From Glandiceps talaboti (Eukaryota; Hemichordata; Enteropneusta; Spengelidae): a DNA stretch of 64,000 nt. Position numbers and translations under genes: made by a program. Within the stretch, counting starts at the first letter, position 1. Each line of letters starts with the position of its first letter. Shown here one piece after another: positions 11,401 to 22,300 of the stretch. Location of the stretch: positions 27,141,380 to 27,205,379 of the forward strand of contig NC_135551.1 in the NCBI RefSeq assembly GCF_964340395.1. The letters run 5' to 3'. The notes beneath the pieces are model-generated. The model did no database searches. It was not told where the DNA came from and saw nothing but the letters and a program-made list of their open reading frames with translations.

Positions 11401-13172
11401 TGCTGTGGTTTGAAGTGTTTTTCAGCCATGCATTGATTTCTAGTCTCCCTCAATTCAACCAATGATTGATAAGAAATGACATCCCAACCTTAGCAAAAGG
11501 TGCATGACCCTTAACCTTTAACCTTTAACCTTAACTCGTAACCTCAGTACTGATGATTGGAAAAGGTTTTAGAAATGTCTCCCGGCCTTTTCAAAAGGTG
11601 TATGACCCTTAACCTCTGACGTCAACCTGTAACCCCTCCATACTGTTGATTGAAAGAGTTAGTGAATGTTTATCACCAGTTTCAGTAGTACCCTGTGTCA
11701 TGTAGTATTAGTTCAGTATTTCTGTTGACATATAAACTATCGGTAAAATTGCATGTTGCATACCCTGTATGATTTACAGTGTTCCCACCAAAATTATGGT
11801 GTCTGTAAAGTAAACTGTGTAAAATGATACCAGATATCATCCTTTCTGTCACCACAGACAACTAACAAGGCTCCAGTGTCACTAGGTGACAACAGATATG
11901 AAATAAATATGACAAAGAAAGACAATGTAAAATTCATGTATCTGTAAGATTACACTCCTTACAACATCTCAAATGTCACAAGACATCCATTTTGTGTTTC
12001 ATTATTCATAACATATCAGTTAGCCCTAAGGTCAAACCATAGACCCTCCACCCAGGGTCTATGGTCAAACAAATCTAAAAAATTATCAACTGTTCAAATT
12101 TTACCTATTTTATGGTACTACCAAACCAGAGAAACTGTAGCGTTTCAGTGAGATGGCATGATGTGTTTTTTATGTCTCACACAAGGTTTTTTGTTACAAA
12201 ATTACTCAAAAGGAAATGCAGACACTGAAGGCAGTACACATATAAAAAAAATGATACATTTTACCTCACTGTGAACAAAAATTAACATCACTGTCAGACA
12301 AGACAAGGAGTATTCTGTAAATATTGTTTGCTTTTGCTTGAGTGATGTTAAAATTTGTAACTTACTTGTAAAAATATGGTGTAGATTATTAAGTTATATT
12401 TGTCAATTTATATTCTTTAAAAATGATTGTGACTTTTGGTGTTTACAATTTTGTTATTTTAGAAAAGAGAGAAAGGGAAAGAAAAGAACAAGAGGAGAGG
12501 GAAAGAGCTACCCAGGAAGAGACAGAAAAACTTGACGAAGAACGTCGTAAAAAGGACCTACTCCTTGCCAAAATGAAGGAAATAGATTCAGGAAAGAATC
12601 CTACACCAGATTCCCCCAAATCACACAAACAGTATAATTTCACGGATGCAATCTCAAACATGCACAACGGTTTACCATCTCATCCATCTGAAGAAAGGCA
12701 TTCTGGGAAGAAGAGAACGAAGGACAAGGAAGATGAAATAGAGTTTGGTAGCTATGCTCCATCTTTTGGGAGACGAGGTCCTGAAAAATCTAAACCGAAA
12801 GCTGATTGGTTAGTGTTCAATCCAGATGATGACAATGATAACAAGAATGTGATTGGATCAGGAGAAGGTGGAGATCAGAACAATAAAAAGAAACCAGATC
12901 TTGGTGATAACATCTTTACCGCGGCAACCAAAGCTAAACCTGTCAGCGACAAAGATGCATATCCATGGGAAAAGGAAGTCAGTGTGACGTCACAACCAAG
13001 GGCTGGGAGAAGAGCTACTACAAATAACTTTTTCAGTGATGAGGATGATGGTAATGATGATAAATTGTTACCAAGGCGACCACGTGATACAAATACTGTG
13101 TTTACATCATCAAAACCAACCGTTAATGCTATTGATGATTTTGATGATGATATTGAAGAAGTCATTCTGTAA
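2472..13172 (+). CDS. LCA5: Lebercilin (LCA5/LCA5L family), 5'-incomplete
   Basis: Six in-frame exons: 2472-2968, 5977-6114, 6815-7252, 8233-8341, 10562-11002, 12463-13172 (TAA at 13170). All have AG acceptors and GT donors, and phases match at every junction. They give 776 visible residues; human lebercilin is about 700. Residues ~25-225 are the coiled-coil lebercilin domain: KRMLSARLHSINRL at its start and KEKELDIRNIYSHRI at its end, the best-conserved family blocks. A highly charged Glu/Arg/Lys helix follows (~290-395), then a Ser/Thr-rich exon-5 linker. The last exon has LLLAKMKEID, FGSYAPSFG and an acidic end, DDDIEEVIL, all with counterparts in vertebrate LCA5. Lebercilin is a ciliary axoneme and basal-body protein that binds intraflagellar transport; human LCA5 loss causes Leber congenital amaurosis. 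Translation probably starts upstream, because the frame is open before the Met at 2522. An invertebrate copy would be co-orthologous to LCA5 and LCA5L. Confidence 0.93.
8355..8655 (+). repeat. Degenerate minisatellite, CATGTGAT-based, in lebercilin intron 4
   Basis: About a dozen degenerate units built on AATCATGTGATCTATGAC, with variable spacing of roughly 20-28 bp. It begins directly after the exon ending at 8341. The recurrent ATCATGTGAT is near-palindromic. Confidence 0.8.
9152..9457 (+). repeat. 31 bp minisatellite, 10 copies
   Basis: Almost identical 31 bp units start at 9152, 9183 and so on to 9431. Each contains the palindrome TCACATGTGA. The array is bracketed by a diverged direct repeat: about 9104-9160 matches about 9460-9530 (GTTTCTAAGC, GAGTTAACT, GGAAATATCTCT, GCACTTGCATGTCTC). 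The array therefore seems to have expanded inside a duplicated segment. It lies in lebercilin intron 4. Confidence 0.95.
11460..11665 (+). repeat. ~90 bp tandem duplication with TTAACC-rich core
   Basis: A GATTGA/GATTGG start followed by AAAAGGTG(C/T)ATGACCCTTAACC recurs at about 11462 and 11551, with a third start at about 11641. TTTAACC repeats a few times at 11512-11533. Intronic (lebercilin intron 5). Confidence 0.7.
12036..12065. repeat. Perfect 12 bp-arm hairpin
   Basis: ACCATAGACCCT and AGGGTCTATGGT flank a 6 nt spacer (CCACCC). A related half-site, ACCATAGACCCTCCA, occurs at about 26990. It may be the edge of a small element, since the dispersed repeat at 12118 follows closely. Confidence 0.8.
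12118..12309 (+). repeat. Dispersed repeat family R1, copy 1
   Basis: This ~190 bp segment aligns along its length, with small gaps, to 30467-30642. Shared blocks include CTACCAAACCAGAG, TCACACAAGG, AATGATACATTT and CTCACTGTGAACA. Both copies are in the same orientation. No coding sequence or poly(A) tail is seen. It is an unclassified interspersed repeat in lebercilin intron 5. Confidence 0.8.
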
Positions 13173-13411
13173 TCATTTGATCACAACACAAAACGAATAC
13201 ATTATTCTGTAATTACTTCGTATTTTACCACAACACAGGACTATAAGTTTCAAATTACAACTCAACATGTACCAGTATATCACAAAATATTGATCACTGA
13301 ATAACTAATTTTTTGGTGAAATCACCGACACTCCAGGGTCTGTGGTGAAACTTAACATCAGAATATACCCATTATTTGTATTCTGATTTTAACAAAATAT
13401 GTGATTTTTGT

Positions 13412-13740
13412 AATAAAATGAAAGTTTTAAATCATTTTATGCTAAATTATGATTGAAGAGTCTATATTATAAAAATAGTATCTAAAATGAAGGTGGAAAT
13501 CTGAAAAAGCTTGAAATTGTAAATAATTTTTACAAAACATTTTGGCGGGAAAAAAAATGGTGAAATGTGCAACCTAGTTGTTGAATCATGAATCACAAAG
13601 GCTGTCATTGCATTGATGTTATATCACTAGACAACATACAAACTACAACTGAAATGCTTGCTTACTTGACTAATTATTGGCTGTATTTTTATATGCATAG
13701 TACTTGTTTGTAGCCATTTTACAAAGTATGGACAAATAAA
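13412..13740 (+). promoter_or_regulatory. Candidate poly(A) signals of the lebercilin gene
   Basis: AATAAA occurs at 13412-13417 and again at 13735-13740, 240 and 563 bp after the stop codon. Either could end the transcript. No other gene is nearby on this strand. Confidence 0.5.
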
Positions 13741-16700
13741 TGTACTTTAGCTACAAAGGTAGAATTTTTTTTGACTGTTAGAAATTAGGAACTCAAGTTG
13801 TGTTTGACAAGGTGATAGGTCAAATGTTACTCAGGAGTGAGAGAATTTTTACAAAAGCTAACAATCACAGGCTGTTCACAACAGATGGCTGAATGAATTA
13901 CTATTACATAATTATGCCTTATGGGGGGGGGGGACTTATTTGAGATGTAAATATTCCAAATCATCATCCTTATTTGGAGTGAATCAGATTGTTATTCACC
14001 TTTGACCTTAGCGTGGGAACTACATAGGCTAGTGTCAATGTTGAAGTAGTATACCACCCCACCCCGTAAAAAATGAGACTGAAAAATTTCTTGTATATGC
14101 ATAATTACAAAGCAAAATCAAATAAGATCTGAAGGAGAAAGAGGGAGGAAAGATCAACAACCAAATTTAAGAATAACGGCAACATTTTCTCCAAATCATT
14201 CACATTTGAATTGTCATTGGTGATTGGCAAACTATGTCTCAAATTTACATTGGAACATAGACTAAACTTGGCAACAAGATGTGAAGTGAATAATACAAGG
14301 GACTAGGCACAAACTGTCAAAAGTTTTATAATGTTTATGAAAACAAGTTCCTTAGGTGCATGCTTCCCTGGCTATATCGTTTAAAGTAAATTAGTATTTA
14401 TTTCTAAAATGAATTGTCAAACAGAAATTAGTAAAAATTGTAAAATTTATTTTATGATCCTCTAATTCTTGTCCTCTTGCTGAACTTGATGAAGAACAAT
14501 AGAGTGTAAATACAAGAACACAGAGGGGTTTATTTTTTCTTTACAAATTGTGTGTTTGACATCCAACATTTGTGATTTCAAAGTTTTAATGACTGTAGAA
14601 ATCACCTAATGCACAGTGTGGATGAGTCTAATTAGTATTCATTTATGCTAATTAGATATAGAAATTTAAAGGAATCATGTACTGTGAATGTAAACTAATC
14701 ATTCAATTGGCCTTGTATTGTGCACTATATGGTAGAAAAGATTTCTTTATTACAGTTGAAAACCAATGTAAACCAAAGCTCTATATTCTATACATGTGTG
14801 TGTGTGTGCTAGAGATATCTATATTGTGTGTGCCAAAGTGTGCCATCTAAACCAATTTGATGTGCCACTGACACACAAAATTTCTAGTGATGCACACAAA
14901 TTTGGTGTTCCCTATCTTTTACTGTGTGGTGATGACTCACAAGAAATATCAGTTTTTATCATTTTAACCCATAACAACAAAATTTGGCTATCAATAGAGG
15001 GCATACTGATGTGCCATTTTATCTTGAGTGTGTTATATAGTCCTATACAGTTTCTAGTATTCTTAGCCCCAACTTAAGAGTGTCAATTAAAATGTAAGTT
15101 AATTATACATAAATTGTGTTTTAGGTTCAGTGTTAAAACTCAATGTGAATGTCAATGTCAAAGCTAAAGTATCTATATATACAAGCCTTTCCTATAAATG
15201 AATAGATTGGTGACTGACCTCTCCTGTAAACAAGATGGAAAGACTTAAATATCTAGAGATGGACTATGGTCCAAATGTAATTACAAACCTTTCCTACAAA
15301 TCCATGGTTAGTTTACAATCAAGTCGAGCAGCAACAGAAAGTTTAACAAAATATTACAAAAAGTGTGACAAAGTGGATGATGTGAAGTTACTACAAGGTT
15401 GCCACTGATTGGAAAACATACATATACTTTATCACTCATTAACAATACAGCCAATAGATATGCTTGTTTCCATTGTTTTCTGACCAATCAGAATGAACCT
15501 TATAAAGAGCTTCACATTATCTGGACAAAAGTTGCAACTATGGTGGCTTTTTAGTTCATATTCTCTACCTCTATACTCTATACTATAATTTATGTAACTA
15601 CATGTTGTTGTGTGTATTTATTGTAAATCCCAGGTTCATGCATTAGTATTATCTTATCAGTGGAGTATTAGATAAGATTATTCTCCAACTATTTCCATTG
15701 CATGTTGTAATCTGACATGGGCCTTTAAATAGATGCAGTTGTGTACTCAGACTGTGTAATTCACTTTTTAAATACATTTTTTTTTTGAAGAAATTTGACT
15801 GGCCATATCTGTAACATCACACAATCAATGAAACCATGAGTGCCATTAACAGTAAAGCTCTTGTTATAAAGATGCTGTGTTGAAGAGAACTAAAAATTAA
15901 AATTTATACTTTTTGAAACAACAGCATCATAAACTAGTATATCATGTCAATTACACAAATGATGTATGATAATGTACAATTTCTCTAACATCAGTTACAC
16001 TTCAATCTTTTGCTACCCATTGTCAATATTGTTGACTTTAGAGGTCTCTTTACAAAGACTTTGTAATTTTGATTACATCAAACTGAATAGTGATAACGAT
16101 TTCAGTATTATGGATCTGAGTGATGCAGAGATTGAAACATTTAACCCTTCCCCCCCCCCCCAGTTAGTTGTGTATTTATATCTATTAAGCTTGAAGACTT
16201 TTGAAGACTGAGCCATAAAAACAAGATAATTATCACACAAGTGTTCACTTTAATACTGACTCATTCCCACCTAACAATTTCACACCCCTATGTCTACTCA
16301 CAGTTTGGTTGATTCCCTATGTATTGATATTGGGAGATACCATTTTAGAGCAAGAATAGGAACAATTATAGCGATCACAATTGCTATGTAAAATGTATGA
16401 TACTTTTATTTTCTCATAGAGATTAGTTTTTATTTCCAGTTATGAAATTGCCATATTTTTAGATATTTACTTGTTTTTTTTTCATCATATATGAATATAT
16501 TACAGATGAGAAATTACAAGGTTTTCAATGAATAACCCTATATCACATATAGTAGATAGATGATTTACAAAAGGCGATTGTTACTTGAAAGATGCATATA
16601 TTAAACTCTATTAGTGAGATGTTCACTTTGATTTGTACAAATCTGCTACCCAACCCCTGAGACTAAAGATCAAAATAACAGATATTTTAGCTATTAAACT

Positions 16701-17339
16701 CGTGTCACATTTTTTTTGCATAATTATCACTTTTTTTTGCGATGAGATTTTATGGGTGTAAATTTTGTATATACAGACATGCTAATTTATCATATCAGAG
16801 ATTTTCACAGATTGACCTTTAACCTTATGATAAATAAAGGTGATGATATCACTTTCCCGTAATGCTTTGACTGTTTCTCAAATGATGTTAGCAGCGTATG
16901 TTGTGTGCATGGTGTGTTGCATTAAAAACATGGGATTCTAAATAATTTTGTGCCATGGTCTACTTATAATACGAGGCACAAATGTACACAAAGTGACAAA
17001 TTTGGAGAAAAGCTTGAGAAAACGTACTGCAAGCCCTCTATGGCATTCACGTTCATAAGTTTCCATGGCACATTCTGATTATGTGAACACAATCTTGGTA
17101 TTTAGATATAATATATGAAAGATTTGATGACATAATTGTTACATATCAACAAATCTGAGGAAATCCCTGTCATTACATGAACAACGCACGAGTTGGATGG
17201 TTGGTAAAAAGTGACATGTCTTGGCTACTTTACATGGTTTTATGTAAAGTATTTTATATTACTATTAAACCAAAGTAAAAACCATCTAAACTCAGCCTGT
17301 GCCCCTTTAAAGCAAGTGTATTATAGAACACAAAAGTTA

Positions 17340-17620
17340 CATACGTATATCACTCATCAACAATCATACATGATTTGACTTCATAGCTTGATACTTGATG
17401 TATGAACAGCGCCCTCAATGTTTTATTATAAAAGGTTATAGATTCTCAGACTGCAGTCCAAATAAGACTGAGTTTAGCAAGTGTGCTACATCATTCATCA
17501 GCAATCAGTGTAAAATATTTTATAACACATGCAAGTTCCTATTTGATGGAGATAGAGCGCCCTCAACGATATAGTACGAAAGGTAGAGCTCCCTGAACAA
17601 TATACTAGTAGTACAAAAGG
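17340..17620 (+). repeat. Diverged ~150 bp tandem duplication with GCGCCCTC motif
   Basis: CATCA(A/G)CAATCA followed about 60 bp later by GCGCCCTCAA(T/C)G occurs twice, from about 17350 and about 17495. A third partial GAGCTCCCTGAAC is near 17587. The GAGGGCGC core resembles half of a CTCF motif but lacks the full consensus. Confidence 0.6.
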
Positions 17621-17646
17621 TTTCTGACTGCACCGAGTATTACACT

Positions 17647-17845
17647 GCTGAAATTGATCTTAAATAGAACAAGTGGTTCAAATTTTCCTTCTCACTGTAA
17701 TTGTTATTTCATTTGTGAATTGAACGTATCAACATGTACACATACTTACTAAAAAATAACTGATCGACCAACCGACAAACTCATAATTTTTTTTAAAAAT
17801 GTATTACAATTACAAACATAGAATTAACTGAGACCACCTAATAGT
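17647..17845 (+). repeat. Dispersed repeat family R2, copy 1
   Basis: It aligns with 20332-20545 in the same orientation. Shared blocks include CTGAAATT, CAA(A)TTTTCCTTCT, CAACATGTACACATAC, GACC(A)ACC and CATAGAATTAA/CATGGAATTAA. The class is unknown. Confidence 0.7.
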
Positions 17846-18125
17846 AACACAATAACTAATTGGCAGAAGTTATCCTTGAAGGTCAGAATGGGTTCCTTAT
17901 GGAAGCAAACCCTTTCCATGTATTGAGAGCTATTTTTGGTTGACTCTAAGGTTGACTCTAAGGCCACCAATTAGTGGTCTCAGGTTAAATCAAGTCTATC
18001 AAGATGACTTCCAGGCAATAATACATAACTTTGTACATTTGGCTTATTGTATCAATACAATGGAGAAAGCTACTGTCAGTACCACATACTTTTTGAATAC
18101 TTTGAAAATATTCATAAAACTTTTA

Positions 18126-18385
18126 ATAAAAGGTTTCTGTTGACACCAGTTACTTCTGACTGCAGTGTAATCATAGCCACCTATTGAGTTTACTGAATAA
18201 ATCTACGCTGCCTTCAACCTGTAGTTATTTAGAATTTACCAACTCAAACAATAATTAATAGTTTTCTTTGGCACCAGTTACTATGGGATAAAAAATTTTG
18301 ACTGCAGTGTAATCATAGTCACCTCATTTCATTCAATAAATCTATCTTCATTACTTGTAGTTACTCAGAATGTACTGACATAAAT
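18126..18385 (+). repeat. ~140 bp tandem duplication
   Basis: The block GACTGCAGTGTAATCATAG occurs at about 18158 and about 18300. Both are preceded by CACCAGTTACT and followed by AATAAATCTA and TTGTAGTTA. Two diverged tandem units lie downstream of PSMG1. Confidence 0.8.
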
Positions 18386-18512
18386 AACGCATCGTTGACT
18401 AGGATATAAAAATAGTAAAATAAGTTAAAAACCAAAATACATAACGTTCACAGTATATGTGATGTTGAATGATCACATGACTTGGTAAGACACACTGATT
18501 ATGAAAAATGAC

Positions 18513-18518
18513 TTTATT
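18513..18518 (-). promoter_or_regulatory. Candidate PSMG1 poly(A) signal
   Basis: TTTATT on the plus strand is AATAAA on the PSMG1 strand, about 850 bp after its stop codon. It is only a candidate, since such hexamers are common in AT-rich sequence. Confidence 0.3.
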
Positions 18519-19365
18519 TCTATCACTGGCATGTCCATGTAAAATGGAACCAAAACTGAAAATACACTTCTCAAATTGTCTCGTCACAAACCTGGTTGGT
18601 AACAAACGAAAGATCAATTCTAAATTTGTGAAATCATTGTTGTAATTATATTAAATGTATGTTAGTCACATAGTGAAAAAGACTGAAAGATTAACCACTG
18701 TGGATGCTCCTTTATCACATTAGGTTGGAATGTATGCCATAGCTGAATATCATAGCTATGGATTAAAGCAAACTTCTTTTTTTTTGGGGGGGGGGGGGGG
18801 GAGGGGGAGATGCATCAGATAAACACAAAACAACAATTTTCTTTCTTGTCAAACATTTATCACATCTCCAGCTATACTTCAATTCCTTTAACACATAGGT
18901 TGGAATATATGTTTAGCTGGATATCTGGACTAAAAGGATGGCTTAAAAAAAATATGAATCTGACAGAATGCTGTGTACCATACAGCAGTGGTGTTTTTAC
19001 TGTATCAACCGGTATCCTAAATTTGACATTTAAACTAGTGCACATACAGTATTTACACTAAAATGCTGAGTAATCAAGGATGCTTCCAAATGTTATTCAA
19101 ACCCTTGAAGATATGGAGGTGAATATCATGTATGTAGGACGCCCTCACATGACCATATATTTCCATTATTCGGACACTAATTGACCAATCAGAAAGCTCC
19201 TTTATGCAAATAAAAACCAGCATTTCATTTTATGAAATACAACATGAACAAAAATAATGTCATTTTCATTTAACCAGATTTCATTTTTTTTACTTACTTT
19301 CCTGGGAAAGATCACATGTAAAGGGGAAACTTGATCTGTTAAGGTAAATACTATAAACTAGTTGT

Positions 19366-22300
19366 TTAAATATAAAGAGGATTTTGTGCTGTATTTAATT
19401 CTACAAGTTTCTTCAGTGAATTGTCTGCTTTACCATTGACCTGAAAATGAAATAGTGAAGACACTGTAAGTCATATGAATTCTTATAGAAACTAATGATA
19501 TGTGGGTGACATCACATTATTATGACATCACCGTGTTGCCTTTGTTAGGTGCAGTGTTGGTATTTTATGTTACATGTGTTTATTTTGTGATATATTCTTT
19601 GGTATATTCTTTGTGTTGTTAGAGAATGTGTTCTGTACAGAGTAAGGCGATGACATTGTTATAAAACTAAGTTGAATTGGAATATGTAATGACGTAAGTT
19701 TATTTCAAGAAAGTGAATATTTATCAATAACATATTGCCATTAAACTGTTAGCATGATAACTTAACTTTACATGTGTTGACAATCCCATAACAACAGGCC
19801 AAAAGAAAACTGCTGCAGGGCCAAACATGATAGAAGTAAGGGCCTTGAGTTGGCAAGATTGAAGACTAAATGTACATTGAATGAAGTATGTCATGTTTCG
19901 CGAATGCAAACTTATTTCAACAATCAAGCAAAACATGATAGACTGTAGTGTTAAACATAGGGATTGAAGTGTTTAGGGTCTGTACTGGTGTACACTAAGT
20001 TGCCCCATCATTCATGATGATAATCAAACCGGATATTATTTGATGCATACACATAAGATTTATTTTTAAAAATTTAAACAAGAACTATGATATATCACAA
20101 GTGAGGTGTGATGCACTGAAAAGATATGTTATAGTAATGTGCTATGTATTCAGTAAGGGCAGCTGTACTTAATTCTGTGTTTCTCATACCCTGACTGACC
20201 CTAAAATTCTTCAATCTGGCAAAATAATTTTAAAAACATATGCCTTCTATGGCAGGATTAGAAAAAATCACATCGTCACTGATTGCACAATGGTGACCTA
20301 AATAAGTGCATGTCTGATAAAAAAATTATTGTCTGAAATTTTGGAACTTTAGAATAAAACAAATGATTCAATTTTCCTTCTAACTTCAGACTATCAAAAT
20401 ATGATTATGAAATGAAAGTATCACCAACATGTACACATACACTTACTTTTTTTTTAAACTGTGTTTTTTACTTTCAACTGACCGACCAACCCATCATATT
20501 TAAGGTTTTACAATGAGAAACATGGAATTAAGTACGAGCCCCTTATATATTGAAGTGGGAGGGTGATTAATTGATAGAATGTCATATTACCTTTGACACT
20601 TCTTTGAGGAGTACATTGTCTAATACTGGTAGGAATACTTTCATTGAAGCAATATCTAAATGAGCTGAGTCTAAGTATGCCATGTAAAGAACTGATGGAA
20701 TGCTATGAACTTGACAAAAATTCAGAACTGTAAAGAAGAAATATATCATAGACAGAGTCAAAATCACTTGTTATCTCTCCCTGGATCTGTCATTCAGTCT
20801 CTAAAATAGAATAGATATATATACTTTGTTTCTGTGCTTTGATATTCTTTTGTAAGGACAAGAACAATACCTATATATCATACTTGTAATACATTTTGGA
20901 AAGCACACATTCTCATTGTGACAGAAACCATCTGTTTAATGCATGAGGGCATACTGATTTGAAAACAAAACAGCCATATTAGTCTAATAAATTTTAAAAT
21001 ATTTTTTCCAATTATGGTCAAAAATCAAGACTAAAATTGCAAAAAGTTACGAAAATTCATGATTTCTTTTGTGCACACCACAAAAGTTGTAAGTTATGTA
21101 CAAGTCTTTTAGTGACGATACCGTACCTGCTGAAGGAAGCTCTGAGACTGTATTAGGCTGTGGGAGATATGCACACACTGGTTTCTCTGTGAACACACTA
21201 CTACACAGACATTTGATAAAAGGTATTGTTTGGTTCTGTTCTAAGGCTTTGTACTCTGTGACTTGGGATGATGCTAATATGACAACACAGCTTTTCTTTA
21301 TACTGGAAAATAACTGAAATATGAAAGAAGAAAACAGTCTATTAAAGAGTCCATAAAATTATTGTGACTATTCTACAAAGATTATCATTACATGTTTTCT
21401 GTGCATTGCACAATATTCAATGATTTTCTTTCCTGGTTCACTTTCATTAACAAGCTACGAATACAAACTGTATTTGAATAATATAGTAAAAGCCAATTAC
21501 ATATGTCTGGGTAACCAATACTAGATTGTTTATGGTTACTAGCAATGTGAGTGGCTTATCTCATAGACAGTGGAAGGGAGATCTCCCCTCTTATCTAAAC
21601 CTAAAATGACTACAATCTTTAATACTTTGTATCTTGTGAAGCCACCAGAGGGCGCTATTTATAAAGGTTATTCAGTTTTCAAACCCAAAATGACTCCCAG
21701 CACTTTCAATATTTAATTCAATGACCATAAAGAACATAAAGAATCAACTCTTCTTGTAAGTACATGGCATGACTTACAGTGTTCTTGTCAAAGTAACAGC
21801 AAACAGGTTGCATGTTTCCACAACCCATAGCCTCATTAGGTAGGAAATCTGGTACAATACCAGAGGAACACAAGTAGAATTGACAATCTTGCCTTCATGA
21901 ACAAAACTACATTTATATATTGGAATGCGACATTTCTGTTATCTCCCTTCTCTCACTCAACCACACCTTTTATATGAAGGGCCACAGCTGAAATAAATGA
22001 ATTAATAATAAAATATTATAACTCACCTTTTCCGTCCAGTGAAATGCCTGGTCAGCTGACACCCTGGCATTACATTGACATATCACAATATCAGGTCTTC
22101 TCTTCAATCTATACACAAAGCATGTTTTATCTGTGTGTAAAGTTTGCTGAAAACTATTACTGTCTTTTGTTCTCAAACCACTCACAATAACACCAATGTG
22201 TTCATAGTCTTCACGTAATACATAGGATTGTACAAAACCTGCAATGGAAGACACAAAATTGAAGAATTCTATTTGTATAGGGGTAGGACCAACTCGGCCC

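Larger units (their letters stand above)
13741..19365. other. Convergent intergenic region between lebercilin and PSMG1
   Basis: No exon of a recognisable gene is seen on either strand. The open frames here are short, with no family resemblance and no exon chain. The region holds the 3' flanks of two converging genes, short duplications (17340-17620, 18126-18385), one copy of a dispersed repeat (17647-17845) and several mononucleotide runs. The remainder is AT-rich and shows no signal to me. Confidence 0.6.

Noticed and set aside
11512-11533. Interstitial telomere-like TTTAACC repeats
   Set aside because: Only three or four imperfect units, not TTAGGG/CCCTAA; they belong to the local ~90 bp duplication.
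21770-21890. Possible extra PSMG1 exon on the minus strand ending at a TGTAAGT-like donor
   Set aside because: The exon 3 to exon 4 junction already joins in phase and continues the family alignment; this stretch has no family similarity.
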